From Anthoceros angustus (lineage: Eukaryota > Streptophyta > Anthocerotopsida > Anthocerotales > Anthocerotaceae): DNA of 64,000 nt. The notes below the pieces were generated by a model. It did not search any database and had not been told where the DNA came from. It saw nothing but the letters and a program-made list of their open reading frames with translations. This document shows, piece after piece, positions 9,468-20,192 of this stretch (position 1 is the stretch's first letter; each line of letters opens with the position of its first letter). Position numbers and translations under genes: made by a program. The stretch covers positions 248,001 to 312,000 of the forward strand of contig MU008174.1 of NCBI GenBank assembly GCA_010909165.1, given 5' to 3'.

Positions 9468-11055
9468 CAAGGGTTTGCATTACAAGAAGGCATAATCGGC
9501 CTTCCATCAGTTCGGCACAACAACGTCACAATTCCAAGGCTCTCTCCTCCATCCCAGCAGTGCTCAGTCCAGGGATCCTTAGCTACAGAGTTCCCAACAC
9601 TAACGGAGCTGACCCGAGACTAACTATTAGCCATACATAGCAGGCACTCCAAGGACCAAGGAAGGGAACGCATTTCCACATAAACCCGAAGACTTATTCA
9701 CCTCAGATATCGGGGGGAAGAAAAGCTCGAACTGTTTGCAAGTTCCAGCAACTACTCACGTCAGGACCTGGACAGGCAGCGAGGATTCCTTCCGATTTCG
9801 ACTCAACCATGGTTTTATGTTTTATAGTGCAAGCAACAGCTTGATTACATTCACAACTTCGTCAAACGATGCCAGAACCCCTTACTACTCACAAGAACTC
9901 AACGGCTCTAAGAGGAAAAACTGTAAAGGCCGATGAGAACAAGGCTTCTCACAAAATTCTGTGCACAGAGAATATCATGACATGGTGGTTATACAGAACG
10001 GGAGAATGGATCCTGGGAACGGGTGCGCAGAATGGAAAATATGCTGCGTGTTACTTTGCCCAAAGTACCGAATCCGAGGTCATGGAAGAAGGAAGGCAAT
10101 ATCCATGATGCACGTCATTTTTGTGTAGCTGCACTTGATTCGAGCTTAGGAATTTCACAAGGAATGGGATCTGCGGGGTCACTGGCAACAGGAGGAATGC
10201 TGATTGTAAAGCCGTAGCAGGAAATTAACTCAGAGCAGGAGTCACTGGCAGATTGGTTGCAGTATTCCGCAGTAGGTACTGCTGTTCCCATTTGCAGGTT
10301 CTGCGAGAACTCCCGAGGACGAAGTACTACGGTCAGAAAGCGATACAATCACTCGGAGCCAAGGACAAGGCAGCAGGCTGATGCACCAAGAAGGCACTTA
10401 AGCGAATGGCATCTTGACATACCATGGTCTCAGGAAAGAGGGCAAACACATAGGTCACAGGAAGCTGATCATGTTCCAACAAGCACGAAGGGGACAGGGC
10501 TGCTTTTCCAAGCAACACATCAGACAGGGCAGGCGGATCCACCTGCCAGGGAGGGGACAACGAGGGTTTTGGTGCCAGCAATTTCGCCGGTATGCAAGCG
10601 GAGGGTCATATATGGCGCCGTATAGGGTCTGGATGCGGGTTCCTTGCAGCACCGGCTCAGCTGTAGGTTTCCAGCGGGTAGCTTCCAGGTTGCTGCTTGG
10701 CAGGGACGAAGGTCGTATGTAACCAGAAGCAAGGGCAGGAAGTCGCGGATCCGGGCAACTGTAGCTGCATTTGGGTCTCTCCATCACAAGGAGTTAGAGT
10801 ATGGAAAGCACATACATTTGCCGGAATCGAGCTTGCGGCTCCACTTCAACTCCTCTTCAATCGGTCTTATTTCGGCTTTTTCCTCGAGTTAAACCTTTTG
10901 TCAGTCAGCTAGCTATTTAGCTAGTTTAGCTTAAATATTTAATTAATTGTTTGTTAATATTTATTTTTATTACTCAAAATAGAGACTTTATAAGTATGCA
11001 AGTCCCATCTATCCCAAGGGGATGGGGAACAACCCACTGGAGGGCCCACGCCAAT
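9468..11055. other. Upstream region of the PPR gene; no firm gene
   Basis: Contains several open stretches but no recognised protein. One on the plus strand, about 10644-10892, begins with an ATG followed by a Ser/Arg-rich segment ending in RIRATVAAFG, which resembles a plastid transit peptide and cleavage site. It has no identifiable mature domain and stops within 83 codons, so I treat it as a weak candidate first exon only. From about 10905 the sequence turns AT-rich, with repeated TAGCTA/TTTAGCT words like those at 17.28-17.41 kb. Confidence 0.3.
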
Positions 11056-11240
11056 GGGACTAGCCCCCGCTAATGTCTACCTTGAAGTTACCTATCGCTC
11101 CCAAGATATATCATAATCTAAAATAAGAAAGGGCCTACTTATTAATTCCAGTGGGACTAGCCCCCACTAATGTCTACCTTGAAGCTACCTACCACCCCCA
11201 AGATGTCATAATTTAAAATAAAAAAGGGCCTACTTACTAC
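11056..11240. repeat. 97-bp tandem repeat, about two copies
   Basis: Two imperfect copies offset by 97 bp. Each starts at GGGACTAGCCCCC and continues through AATGTCTACCTTGAAG, a TACC...CCCAAGAT section and AAAGGGCCTACTTA. The first copy begins at 11056 and the second at 11153. Function unknown; it sits in the repeat-rich block. Confidence 0.75.
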
Positions 11241-11400
11241 AGGAGCTGAAGATGCAGCCCCTCCCTCATTCGAAGTCCTCTTGAAAATTGTGTCTGCCAA
11301 AGCGCTCTGGGGGGCGATGGTGGCTAAGGGCTTTTTTATCTTCTTAGGCTATGGCGGTCATGCCTCCTTTTTCCTCGTTCCCCATAGATGGTTTGCATAG

Positions 11401-11894
11401 GTGACTGCTGAAGAGTACAAGTGGTGGGAAGCCTTTTGGGTGGACCAAAAGGAGATTGCTGTCATTGTGGAGAATAACATCCGGCTAGTGCTAGAGCGTC
11501 CTTCGAAGTGGTTTTCACGTGCAGAAGTGGATCATATAGCTCGACCACTTCAAGTGCCGGATGAAGCTTTGCTGGATGAGGCATTATTGAGGGACCTCCC
11601 ACAGCATGATATGTACTTGGGGGCATATCAAAATGCCGGAAGGCAACAGCGGAAATGGCGTGGATGAATGGGCATAATGGAAATCAGGAAGGGATGTTTT
11701 TGGCAGTGCCGTGCACTACGAACACGCATAACAGGCCATTCTGGATTGGGGAGGTCATTGACGCGAAGCTAGATGCACCGCGACCTCACTTTCTTATCCA
11801 TTGGTATCGGACCGAGCACATAGATGTGTACAAAGGGAAGGGAGGCATACTTCAATGGAATTACTCTGGCAACCCTCCGGACCAACTTTACTGA
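11401..11894 (+). pseudogene. Transposon-related protein relic, two overlapping frames
   Basis: Two frames overlap around 11655. The first, 11401-11667, reads TAEEYKWWEAFWVDQKEIAV and onward; its first codon is GTG, not ATG. The second, 11655-11894, reads GMFLAVPCTTNTHNRPFWIGEVIDAK and HFLIHWYRTE, in the style of a chromo/SH3-like tail seen in plant transposon-coded proteins. A shift near 11655 would join them into one protein of about 160 residues. I do not recognise a named family, and the mobile-element link is inference from wording and neighbourhood. It is followed by short direct repeats of ACTCCGGCAA-like words. Confidence 0.35.
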
Positions 11895-12910
11895 GGCATA
11901 CTTCAGCGGACTTACTCCGGCAAGCCTCCCTTTAGCGGACCATATCTTCCCGGCCAGCCGGATCGCTCCATCTCGACGGACCAGTCCAGCACTCGGCCAG
12001 TCCCCAACAGATCAAGGGTCTAGGGATTGCATTCTACAGTCTGGCCAAAATGGCCTTATTGGCTAACATCCCTCTATCCCTATCAAAAAATAATAGCTCA
12101 AAAGAACAAAATGAGCATAAAACAAGCCGCCGCGGTTATGTACACCGGATTTGGCACTCTTCATATGGGTATGGTCAAGTAAAAACATTGATAAAAAAAA
12201 TGGTGTAGTTATGAGGTTGGAGGGAAAGGTGAGAGTTGCAGGTGCATGAAAGAGGGTATAATTAAGAGGGCACGATGATAGGGGAGAGAGGTGGCTCCTT
12301 GAACATAAACAAATAGTTCTTCAAAGAGTGCGTAATAAAGAGAGGAGCATGATAGAGAGAGACGGGGCTCTTGTTCGCAGGCGCTATTAGTCACTACAAA
12401 GTTAATGTGGACGCGGAACCTGAAGCGCTAGCTCCACATGGCCACCATATCACATCTGCTACGGTCATGCCATTGGTCGCACCACTCATCCGGTCATGCC
12501 ATTGTTCACACCACTGCCCTCTTCGCCTGAGCGGCCATGCCATTGTCCAATCCGTACGGCCTTTCCATTCACCGTAACATGTCAAACACGCCCATCAAGG
12601 CTCTGATTACGTGATTAGGAAAGCCAGGGCTCCACCGTAATCCATTCCTCTCAACCGTGTCCATCATGACTGCATACCTTGCTAATACCTCAAAATCGGG
12701 CGCGTACATCTACGCGCGGGCAATTTTGAACATAACATGACATCGCCTCCCTTTCAGAAGGGAAGGTATCAAGTTGCATGGCTGGTTCTTTGCAAGGACG
12801 CGTGAGGAGTGCGGCAACTAGCATGTGGTATCTGCACTAAACATTCTAGCATACTTTCAGGTTTCCATACCTTGGAGTATACTAAGCGATTGTAGGCTCC
12901 CTAGTTCATA
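11895..12910. other. No recognisable gene
   Basis: Repeat-flavoured sequence. CGGTCATGCCATTG-like words recur at about 12450-12545 (CATGCCATTG appears several times within 100 bp), giving a degenerate minisatellite. No coding frame is supported. Confidence 0.45.
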
Positions 12911-13246
12911 ATGAGGATCGATCTCCAAGTGGTGGTCGCTCAGTTGGAAGAAGATGAACCTATACAACTAGGCCATGTGCCGCTGCACGTTATTGTTCAG
13001 GATCATGATGCATGCTCACAAGTTTATAGAGGGTGTGTCACTTGTTTCACAGATATCTTCCCAAGTGGGTGGTGCAAAAAGTGTAAGGAAGTTGTAAGTG
13101 GACAGCTGCAATATCGTTTACGGCTATTTCTTGTAGATTCAAGTTCCAAGACATGGGCAACGGCCTTCACTGTCGGTAGGAATTTTATTAGGTTGACTCC
13201 CCAAGAGTTCAGCGTCGTTGAAAGAACTATGAGGGGAAGCCTCTGA
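12911..13246 (+). CDS. RPA1 C-terminal-like zinc-ribbon/OB-fold protein (orphan or relic)
   Basis: 111 codons from an ATG at 12911. The middle resembles the C-terminal DNA-binding domain of replication protein A large subunit (Rep_fac-A_C): a split zinc ribbon YRGCVTC then WCKKCKEVV, followed by OB-fold strands YRLRLFLVDSSSKTWATAF and a helix RLTPQEFSVVE. These match in order the family pattern CxxC, CxxC, RY.L...I.D..G..W...F, and the A.EL helix. A full RPA1 would have three more OB folds upstream, and none are visible, so this is a fragment or a stand-alone single-fold protein. RPA-like OB-fold proteins are carried by plant Helitrons and the surroundings are mobile-element debris, so capture by a transposon is a reasonable inference. 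No Helitron ends were identified. Confidence 0.5.
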   Translation: MRIDLQVVVAQLEEDEPIQLGHVPLHVIVQDHDACSQVYRGCVTCFTDIFPSGWCKKCKEVVSGQLQYRLRLFLVDSSSKTWATAFTVGRNFIRLTPQEFSVVERTMRGSL

Positions 13247-14120
13247 GCTGCTAGACAGGCGGCGAGGAAAGGCACTTCTTTTACCTCTTCTCTATCAAGC
13301 GAGCAACTGCTCGACACCTGCAAGTGTTATTATTTTACGAGCTGATGCAGTGTACATTCCGGACTTGTTTCCTACCATACGTGAGGCAGAGAGCACACTG
13401 GCCGGACCATAGATAGGAAGACCCTCTGTTAACAACCCAAGGACACCAAGAAATCAAGGTATCTCCTCAGGTGAACTGGACACGGACACGACCACACCAG
13501 GTTATGAAATAGCGAAAAAACCTATAGGCAATCCTTTTCCACTGGCCGGTGCTCTTGTGATGTGCTCGTGCTTGTCTATAGTGGTAACCATAGTGATAGT
13601 GTCCCTCCCAACTACCACCCTTGCTACCATTTCTCCAGTACTCTGCCTCGCAGGCATTGCACTGTGCTGGTTTTGGTAAGTGCCCACACTATTTGATCAA
13701 ATTATGTAACAAGTCTCTCCGAGTGCAAGCGTTTTTGGTTCTTCCTCGTCATCACAAAAAATGCTAAACGTACGTACATCCATGTATCTAGCAAGGAACA
13801 ATCAAAACTACTGACGATATACCAATGCGACATGTCTCAATGGCACACAATATGCCACAGGTGTGTTCTCCCAGCTGCAAGCTCTACGAAAGTCGGCTAC
13901 TTCTTTTTGGTTGGAAGCTTCCAACTGCTTTTAGATTCCCAAAGCGCAAGCTTTTATTTCAAGCTATTGTCAAAATTGATGGGATCAGCCAAGACAGACA
14001 ATGTGGGCAGCATGGTCTTCTCTTCTGCCTCCGCTCTCATACCCTCTAGTTGCCTGATCATTTGTTGCAATAAACCTGTTGCATGTTGTTGCATAAAAGG
14101 CCACTTCTGTAACATGGCTG

Positions 14121-15900
14121 TCAAATGTTTACAAAGTTCCCATGTTTGGACTCGCATCCTATTGATTTGTCTGCTGCTTGTGTGGTTGACTCTTCAAGAG
14201 TGTGCAAGAAGGTAGTTGTACCATGGCTTACTGTCGCTACCCCTTTGTCATATGAGAGATAATTCTCCCACAAGTTCGTACCTGCATCTTGATTAATCGG
14301 CATATATATACAAGGTTGTCGAAATTGTGTTTGAGCCTGTGCAACCTCGGAGTACCTAGCAAGTAATTGTGAGTGCGGACTACTCTGTCCATTACGATCA
14401 TGACCTTCAATTGGTGCTTGCACATAAAGCCTCTTGTCCCTTGCTTACATGTGCAATAGCCTCATGGCATTCCAGCACCACTGACTGTATAGGAGCACAC
14501 TCTTCCATGGTCCTGACTTTGCACCTATGCAAGGTTAGGAGATGCTGTGGTCGGCAAGAACACATCACTGTCTACGATGCTCATTGCTTTTTGGAAGGCA
14601 CTCTTCACTATTTACTCTTACTTCGAGTTCCTAATCATGCCAACTGCTTTACATTATGCCACATACCAAGAATGTCTATTCACCTCCTCGAACAAAATGT
14701 GCACGAGCCAATCTAAATGCCGGTTACGAAGGGTTGTTTTGGAAAGCAAGCATCTATACTTCATATGTTTGTGGTATGCCCCAATGGACGAGTTGCAATC
14801 TTGCCCTGCATGTGGCACTGTACGCATAGCTTTAATCCACTGATGCATGGTAGAGCCCCATTGGTCCTTCAAGTACCGGACAAAACTACCGGTCAGCTAA
14901 TGAAAGGTATCATAGAAGTGTTCCAACCTTTCTGTGCAGGCTCGATTCACATCTATATTGTCATCAAGGTCCAAATGCATAATGTCGCCCAACGATTTCA
15001 TGATGGCATGTCTTGTGTGGGGTTCTTTTACCTTTTTCAGTAATTGCCGTAACCAGGCTCTCTTAACATGCCACAAGCATAAAAAGACTTGCACAGATGT
15101 TCCAAACATTATATAGCTTGAATGACATTAATTTCCGCCAAACAATCATCTAATAGAAAAGCAGTGGGTTGCCATTCATAATTTTGTAGTACATCTTTCC
15201 ACGCAAGCAATGCAACCCCTATGAAATGTCATGTGCTGTGGCTTTACTTGTGATGACCCAAGCCATATGAATGTTGTTGAAGTGGTCATAAAAAACCAAA
15301 AGTGTGAAGAGCTGGAACTTCCAGTTGTTGGTGCCAAATGTGGCATCCATAGCAATGATCGAGTTGTGACCCCAACGAATCATTGCCTGCATTTGAAAAT
15401 CACTTTGGATGCCTAGCATGAAGTTTTGTGGTGTGGTCCTTTGTTCTAGGCAGTGGGTAGAACACTTCGGATCTATGGACATTGATCCATAACTTGACAC
15501 TCACCTCATCTGTTGCATGGAAATGCAACACTCTGGCATCAAGTTCAACTTGTAAATTCCTAATGTCCCTTGGAAGGAGAAAATTATCACTCTCAAGGAC
15601 TGCTTGTGGATCACGATGCTTCCATAGGAAAACATCAGACTCATGATCTTCCAAGATCTAAAAGGCTGTTGTCTTACACAACAACTTGTATTTTAGCCAT
15701 TCTTTCTTTGCAACAGATAAGTAAGGAGTGAGGGTGTCGTTTGGACCTGAGTTGCTGGCAAACAAACCATGACAATATTGCCCTGTCGAATCAATGTGGT
15801 GCCTTTCATGTAATCTTAGTTCAGCCACATCAGGGAACATTTCAAGTTGGCTCATAAACACCAAAAATTGGCACCCACGCTTCTTACTCTCCTCACACAC
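14121..15900 (-). mobile_element. MULE-type transposase relic, multiple frameshifts
   Basis: Read right to left on the minus strand, consecutive frames carry the parts of a MULE-like transposase. At 15900-15658 is a DNA-binding N-terminal segment (DVAELRLHERHHIDSTGQ). At 15654-15400 is a linker (NFLLPRDIRNLQVELDARV). At 15500-15219 is the catalytic DDE core start (MLGIQSDFQMQAMIRWGHNS, then IIAMDATFGTNNWKFQLFTLLVFYDHF), including the first aspartate of the triad in MDATFGTN. At 15109-14897 comes VQVFLCLWHVKRAWLRQLLKK, the family's CLWHV..AW motif. At 14872-14654 and 14423-14121 are C-terminal scraps. The frames overlap or jump, so it is inactive. Terminal inverted repeats and target duplications were not found by eye. 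Confidence 0.7.
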
Positions 15901-16689
15901 TCTACCTTAGAGTGCTTGTCTTTGGCTAGTTAGAGAGATAAGCACAAACTTCCGATTCAATAGAACTGTACTTCCGGTAACCATAAGTACAACTGAACTT
16001 CATGTAATGGCAAGGAATGGTAAGAGAGATTGCATTTTGCCTGACCTTGTCCACACATTCACCCTTAGCAACTTTGTTGGAAAGAATTTTGATGACTCCT
16101 CACCAGCAATGAAATCTTAGTGTCTACACCAAGGAATGTAACAAGTTTTGACGGGACTGACTTTCTTCCGAACTGTGTGCACAACATCTTGCCAGTCTAG
16201 GGTTTCCTTTGAGAAAAGACCCAGGCAGGGAGTCTAAACAATAAAGGGCACACTTGAGGCCGAACGAGATCAGGTGCAATTGTACTCTTGGCTCCCACCA
16301 TGCTCCTCGCAATCCACAATCAAGTCGATTTGATTGCTAGAGTACACGCAAATTAAAACTCTCAATTGTGTAAGCATGAGATACATTCGGGAAAAGAAGC
16401 ATGAGATTGTGTGGGACCTACAGTCATCACATGCCGTGCCCAAGCTTAACTTTTGGAAGGGAGTTATAGCATTTCCTCTTTCAAATTTGCCTGGAGTAGA
16501 GGTATGATGTTAAAGACGGGATCCGAGGTTTATGTCAGGAATACAGTCGATTACAGAGGATACAGTGACAGGGACGAGATGCTACCACCACATGGGGAAA
16601 GAAGTGACAAACTTAATAACAAGTCTCCAAAACATGTTGCAATTTGGATTTTGAAGTGCAACACAAAATTGCAACAACAATTGTAATAT

Positions 16690-17260
16690 AGGCTGCCCTT
16701 TTTAATAGGGCGAGGAGGCAATTATCGACAGAGCCCTGAATTGCGCCATGACTAAAGGGCACCCCCCTCGAGATCCCCTGCCTAGTGCCTGTCGTTGAGT
16801 TAAGCACAAAGACCCCTTCCACTGAGGGACCATGCTGACAATAAAGGTCAGACAGGGAACCATAAAAAGAACGAACAAATGGGATAAGATTTGCCAGTTG
16901 CTCGCCTGCATCCTTGAGCGTTTTGAAAATGTCACCTTGAAGACAATGTTGAAAGCATTCTCCACATTGGCCTATAAGATAACCTTATCTAAATGTGACT
17001 CAAGAACATCCTCGACTCCAAGGCCACCGATTCATAGCCCCCTAGAGTAGCAATCCCAATTTGATGCAGGCTAAGATGAGCCTGGAGCTGCTCTAGGAAC
17101 TAGAGGGCAATGATGCGCTTGATGAACCATAAGAATGTCTCTCCCACATCAATAGGGCACACTCTTGGCGTGGGCCTTTCCATAGCCAATAACTTGATAA
17201 ACCCTAACACCTGATGAATCCAATGAGGGTTTCCCTCCTCGCTAGAATAAAAAGCTCTGA
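16690..17260 (-). mobile_element. LINE reverse-transcriptase relic, copy A
   Basis: Minus-strand remnant of the same LINE family as 42068-43750. The translation carries VENAFNIVFK (the RT motif A region, family VDVENAFNT), a frameshifted middle, then RQALGRGSRGGCPLVMAQFRALS (family QGDPLGG..FAITHYRALS). Upstream, around 17040, the nucleotides match the other copy's GATTGCTACTCTAGGGGG. An in-frame TAG lies immediately before the ANVENAFN segment, at the same place as in the 42-kb copy. Several frameshifts make it inactive. Confidence 0.65.
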
Positions 17261-17999
17261 AAAGCCATTTTTATTTAGCTTTAGTTTAAAGACTTTAGCT
17301 AGTACTTAGCCATCCTTTATTTGTATCTAGCTAGTTTAGTTTAAACCTTTAGTTAGTCATTAGGTAGCCTTTATTTGTACTTTATTTGTATTTAGCTACT
17401 TTATTTTAACAGCAACGCTAGGATTTAATAGCGAGCTTAATGCCTTACAAGGAAAGGCCATTGGTAGAGCTCTACTCTGCTACGATGCGTTCCACTTAGA
17501 AGCTTTTCTGGTCTTTTCTGGTCTGGAAATGAAATTCTTCTTTTTCTTTTTATGTTGGGGAGTAGCCAGATGTGATTTGGATATGGAATAGTGTTATATT
17601 GTTTGTTCATCCCGAGAACGTTCGTAGCATCGAGAGGAGAAGAGACCTTGTAGGCATTATTCCTATACTTCATGCCATTGAGTCTCTTTTATAAAGTCCT
17701 AGTTCAATTAAAAAATAATATTATGACATTGTGAACAATCTTTTTGAGGTATAAGTTTAACCTCACAACCATAAACTGCTTCTTATACTTAAAAATTAAT
17801 TTAAAATGTTTATTAAATTAAATATAAAAATAATCATTACCACCAGCCTCATGCCGTAGGCTACCCTCCAATGGGAAATTAGTGGTACTTTGATAAGGTC
17901 GACGGTTGTAAACTATATTTTTTAGTCGTTGTGAACTAAACTTTTTTACTCTTTGTAAGGCTTTTGAAAGCTCTATGTACTACTAAGAGGTGGTCTTGC
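17261..17999. other. AT-rich spacer with TTTATTTGTA/TAGCTA repeats
   Basis: At about 17276-17410 words such as CTTTATTTGTA, TAGCTAGTTTAGTTTAAA and CTTTAGTTAGTCATTAG recur in a degenerate tandem arrangement. The same word set occurs at 10890-10950, so both may be tails of one repeat family. The rest is AT-rich without a coding frame. Confidence 0.5.
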
Positions 18000-19830
18000 A
18001 CATGGGATGCCCCTTGTCTTCGGTCCTTCTCTCCCGGCTGCAGGGGTTCGATAGAAAGATCGTGGACACTCTAGGTGACATTATGGGCCATGGGGCCTTC
18101 GAGTGCCCTGCACGCGACCTTACCTGCTAGCAAGCATCGCCGGGGAAGGAAAGGATCCAGGCTTAGGGATAATAAGCTCAACTGCAAAAGGACTGATGGC
18201 AAAAACCCGAACTGACAACGACGAATGGCAGAAAAAAGTTTGCAGAGGGAGAGCAGTTGCAAGGGACTACTTAAGAGTGTTTGAGCCAAGGAAGCACCGA
18301 TTTTAGTTGACCAGCATATAGCAAACTTCCTTCAACAAAAAGGAGGCCCCACATGTGGTAATGCTATGTTGTTGAGTTGCGCGTGAGGTAACCAGAGTGC
18401 TTAGCAAAACAGGAGGCAAGAATACCAAAGGCCACATATGCATCCTCAAGCAAAGGGAGGTCCTCGATGTGAAGAGGTCCTCCGCAAGCGCAATTGGTTC
18501 AAGAAGCTCCCGACGAAGGCTAGGGAGCCGAAGGGGACCCCCAAATTCCGAAGGCCCAAAGCCGAAGCAATCTCCCCTTCAGGGACTGCAAAGTAGGTCC
18601 GACGGAGACCAGACCCAGCACTTGGACAGCTTGACCTTCAAGCCCACCAGCTTGAGAGAGAAGAGGTCGAAGGCCTCCTTGACCTTGTCCCCAAGCCCGA
18701 GGATGTGAGAATTATCTGCCAGTGAAGGGAAGACACAAAAATGCCCTGGATAGCGGCATGTAGTGAGCGATGGCGATTGGAAGCATAGGCTTGCTCTTGC
18801 TGGAGCTATCTTCCCCGGCAGGGTTTTTGGGCAATTGGGCCCTCTTTTCCCCTATTTTAGGCTCCTGCTTCATTCTCCGCGACAGGCTCTTTCTCGAGGA
18901 TTTTATATCAGGAGTGGAGGAGGGAACCTTCCCTCTCCAAGTGTCCTTAAGGCAGACCAGGGATATGTTATCAGCAGATGTGTGGCAGGACTTCCCCCCT
19001 TTCACGACATTTATTACCAATTGTTTCAGGGGGTTGTAGGCGTCTTTGCTCGCAGCTTGGCCAGGCTTTCCAGTCGGTCCTCCAGGACCCCTTCATCTTT
19101 AGGTTGAAACGGGCTCGGCTTCGCTCTTGCTCTAGGAAGGGCGCAAGCACCTAGCTCTTAGCTTGTCTGGGAATATGAGGTTTTCATAGCACACCAACCA
19201 CCTTCTCTACTGTGATGCGATTCCGTGTGGGCCTACTCCAGCTTGCAGCTTCTCCCCTTCTTACCTATGAGTGCGGCTCTGCCCTCAACGACTCCGGGAT
19301 TCACCTTGCTCGTTACCCCCATGGGGGTCATCGCATCGCCACCCATGACGTCATCCAGGATGTCATGTTCGCCATAGTCTGCGAAAGCGGCTACATGGCC
19401 TGGAAAGAGAGAGGGTACATTCTTCGTACTGGTCAGTCAATCAAGGTTTACTTGTACCTCGTTCGTGGTGACCAGGTTTTGGTGGCGGACGTGGTGGACG
19501 TCACTGACCCTGCACGCGTCACCATCTCAGCGCAGGTGATGACTAATCGTCCAGGATGGGCTACTGCTGAGGCGGCGACTCTCACAGTCAAGTAATTTAG
19601 TGAGATGCAGGTAGGCCACCAATTCATTCCTCTCACTCTGAAACGTATGGGGCGATGGTTAAGGATTTTGATACATTTATCAAGTCCTGCACTTAGGCTT
19701 ACAATGCCCATAGGCACAGTGCGGGGTTGTTCGTTTCCTACTTCATGGCGTTCTTTAGACAGCGGGTCACAATTGTCTTTCAATGGGCCCTTTCCACGGC
19801 AATCATCCACAGAGCGGCAATAACAGGTGA
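18000..19830 (+). mobile_element. LINE relic, copy B, with inverted middle segment
   Basis: Three blocks of the LINE family seen at 42-43.7 kb. 18011-18125 (+) matches about 43110-43215. 18310-18740 is inverted and matches about 42740-43100 on the other strand, including the FADDSHILG-equivalent region and the phrase translated elsewhere as LRILGVPFGSP. 18765-19110 (+) matches 43229-43550 (FILRDRLFLEDFISGVEEGTF against FILHDKPFLEDLVSCVEEGTF). The C-terminal tail continues to a stop at 19593 (HGGHRIATHDVIQDVMFA, GYMAWKERGYILRTGQS), with diverged tail sequence to about 19830. That same tail occurs, inverted, at 40.1-40.5 and 41.2-41.6 kb. The block order shows a rearrangement rather than simple decay. 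Confidence 0.7.
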
Positions 19831-19930
19831 TGCATTGATGCATCCTCTTCCTCTATTATTTGTAGGCCGTTTATTCTTCCTGCATTTGACATTATAGGTA
19901 CAGATATTAGAGGCCATTTACTCTTCCCGC

Positions 19931-20192
19931 ATTTGACATTGTAGGCACAGTTGATGACTTCCATTGTAGGCATAGTTGGTGACTTCCATTGTAGGCACAG
20001 TTGGTGACTTCCATTGTAGGCACACTTGATGACTTCCGATAGGGAACTTAGCTAGCTACTCCTTCTCAGTGCAACCCTCAAGATCTCCCTTGGTTGTGCT
20101 ACTCCTTCTCACTTAGTTGTGCTACTCCTTCTCACTTGGTTGTGCTACTCCTTCTCAGTGCAACCCTCAAGGTCTCCCTTGGTTGTGCTATA
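19931..20192. repeat. 25-bp minisatellite and adjoining TGCTACTCCTTCTCA repeat
   Basis: Units of 25 bp beginning GACTTCCATTGTAGGCA start at 19956, 19981 and 20006, with a degenerate unit before (from 19931) and after. From about 20055 to 20192 a second array repeats GTGCTACTCCTTCTCA, in two forms: short units ending CTTAGTT or CTTGGTT, and a long form with GTGCAACCCTCAAG. The arrays directly follow the LINE tail, so they may be part of its 3' end. Confidence 0.8.

Noticed and set aside
17437-17673. 78-codon minus-strand frame near the AT-rich repeats
   Set aside because: No homology recognised; basic composition is expected from this base composition.
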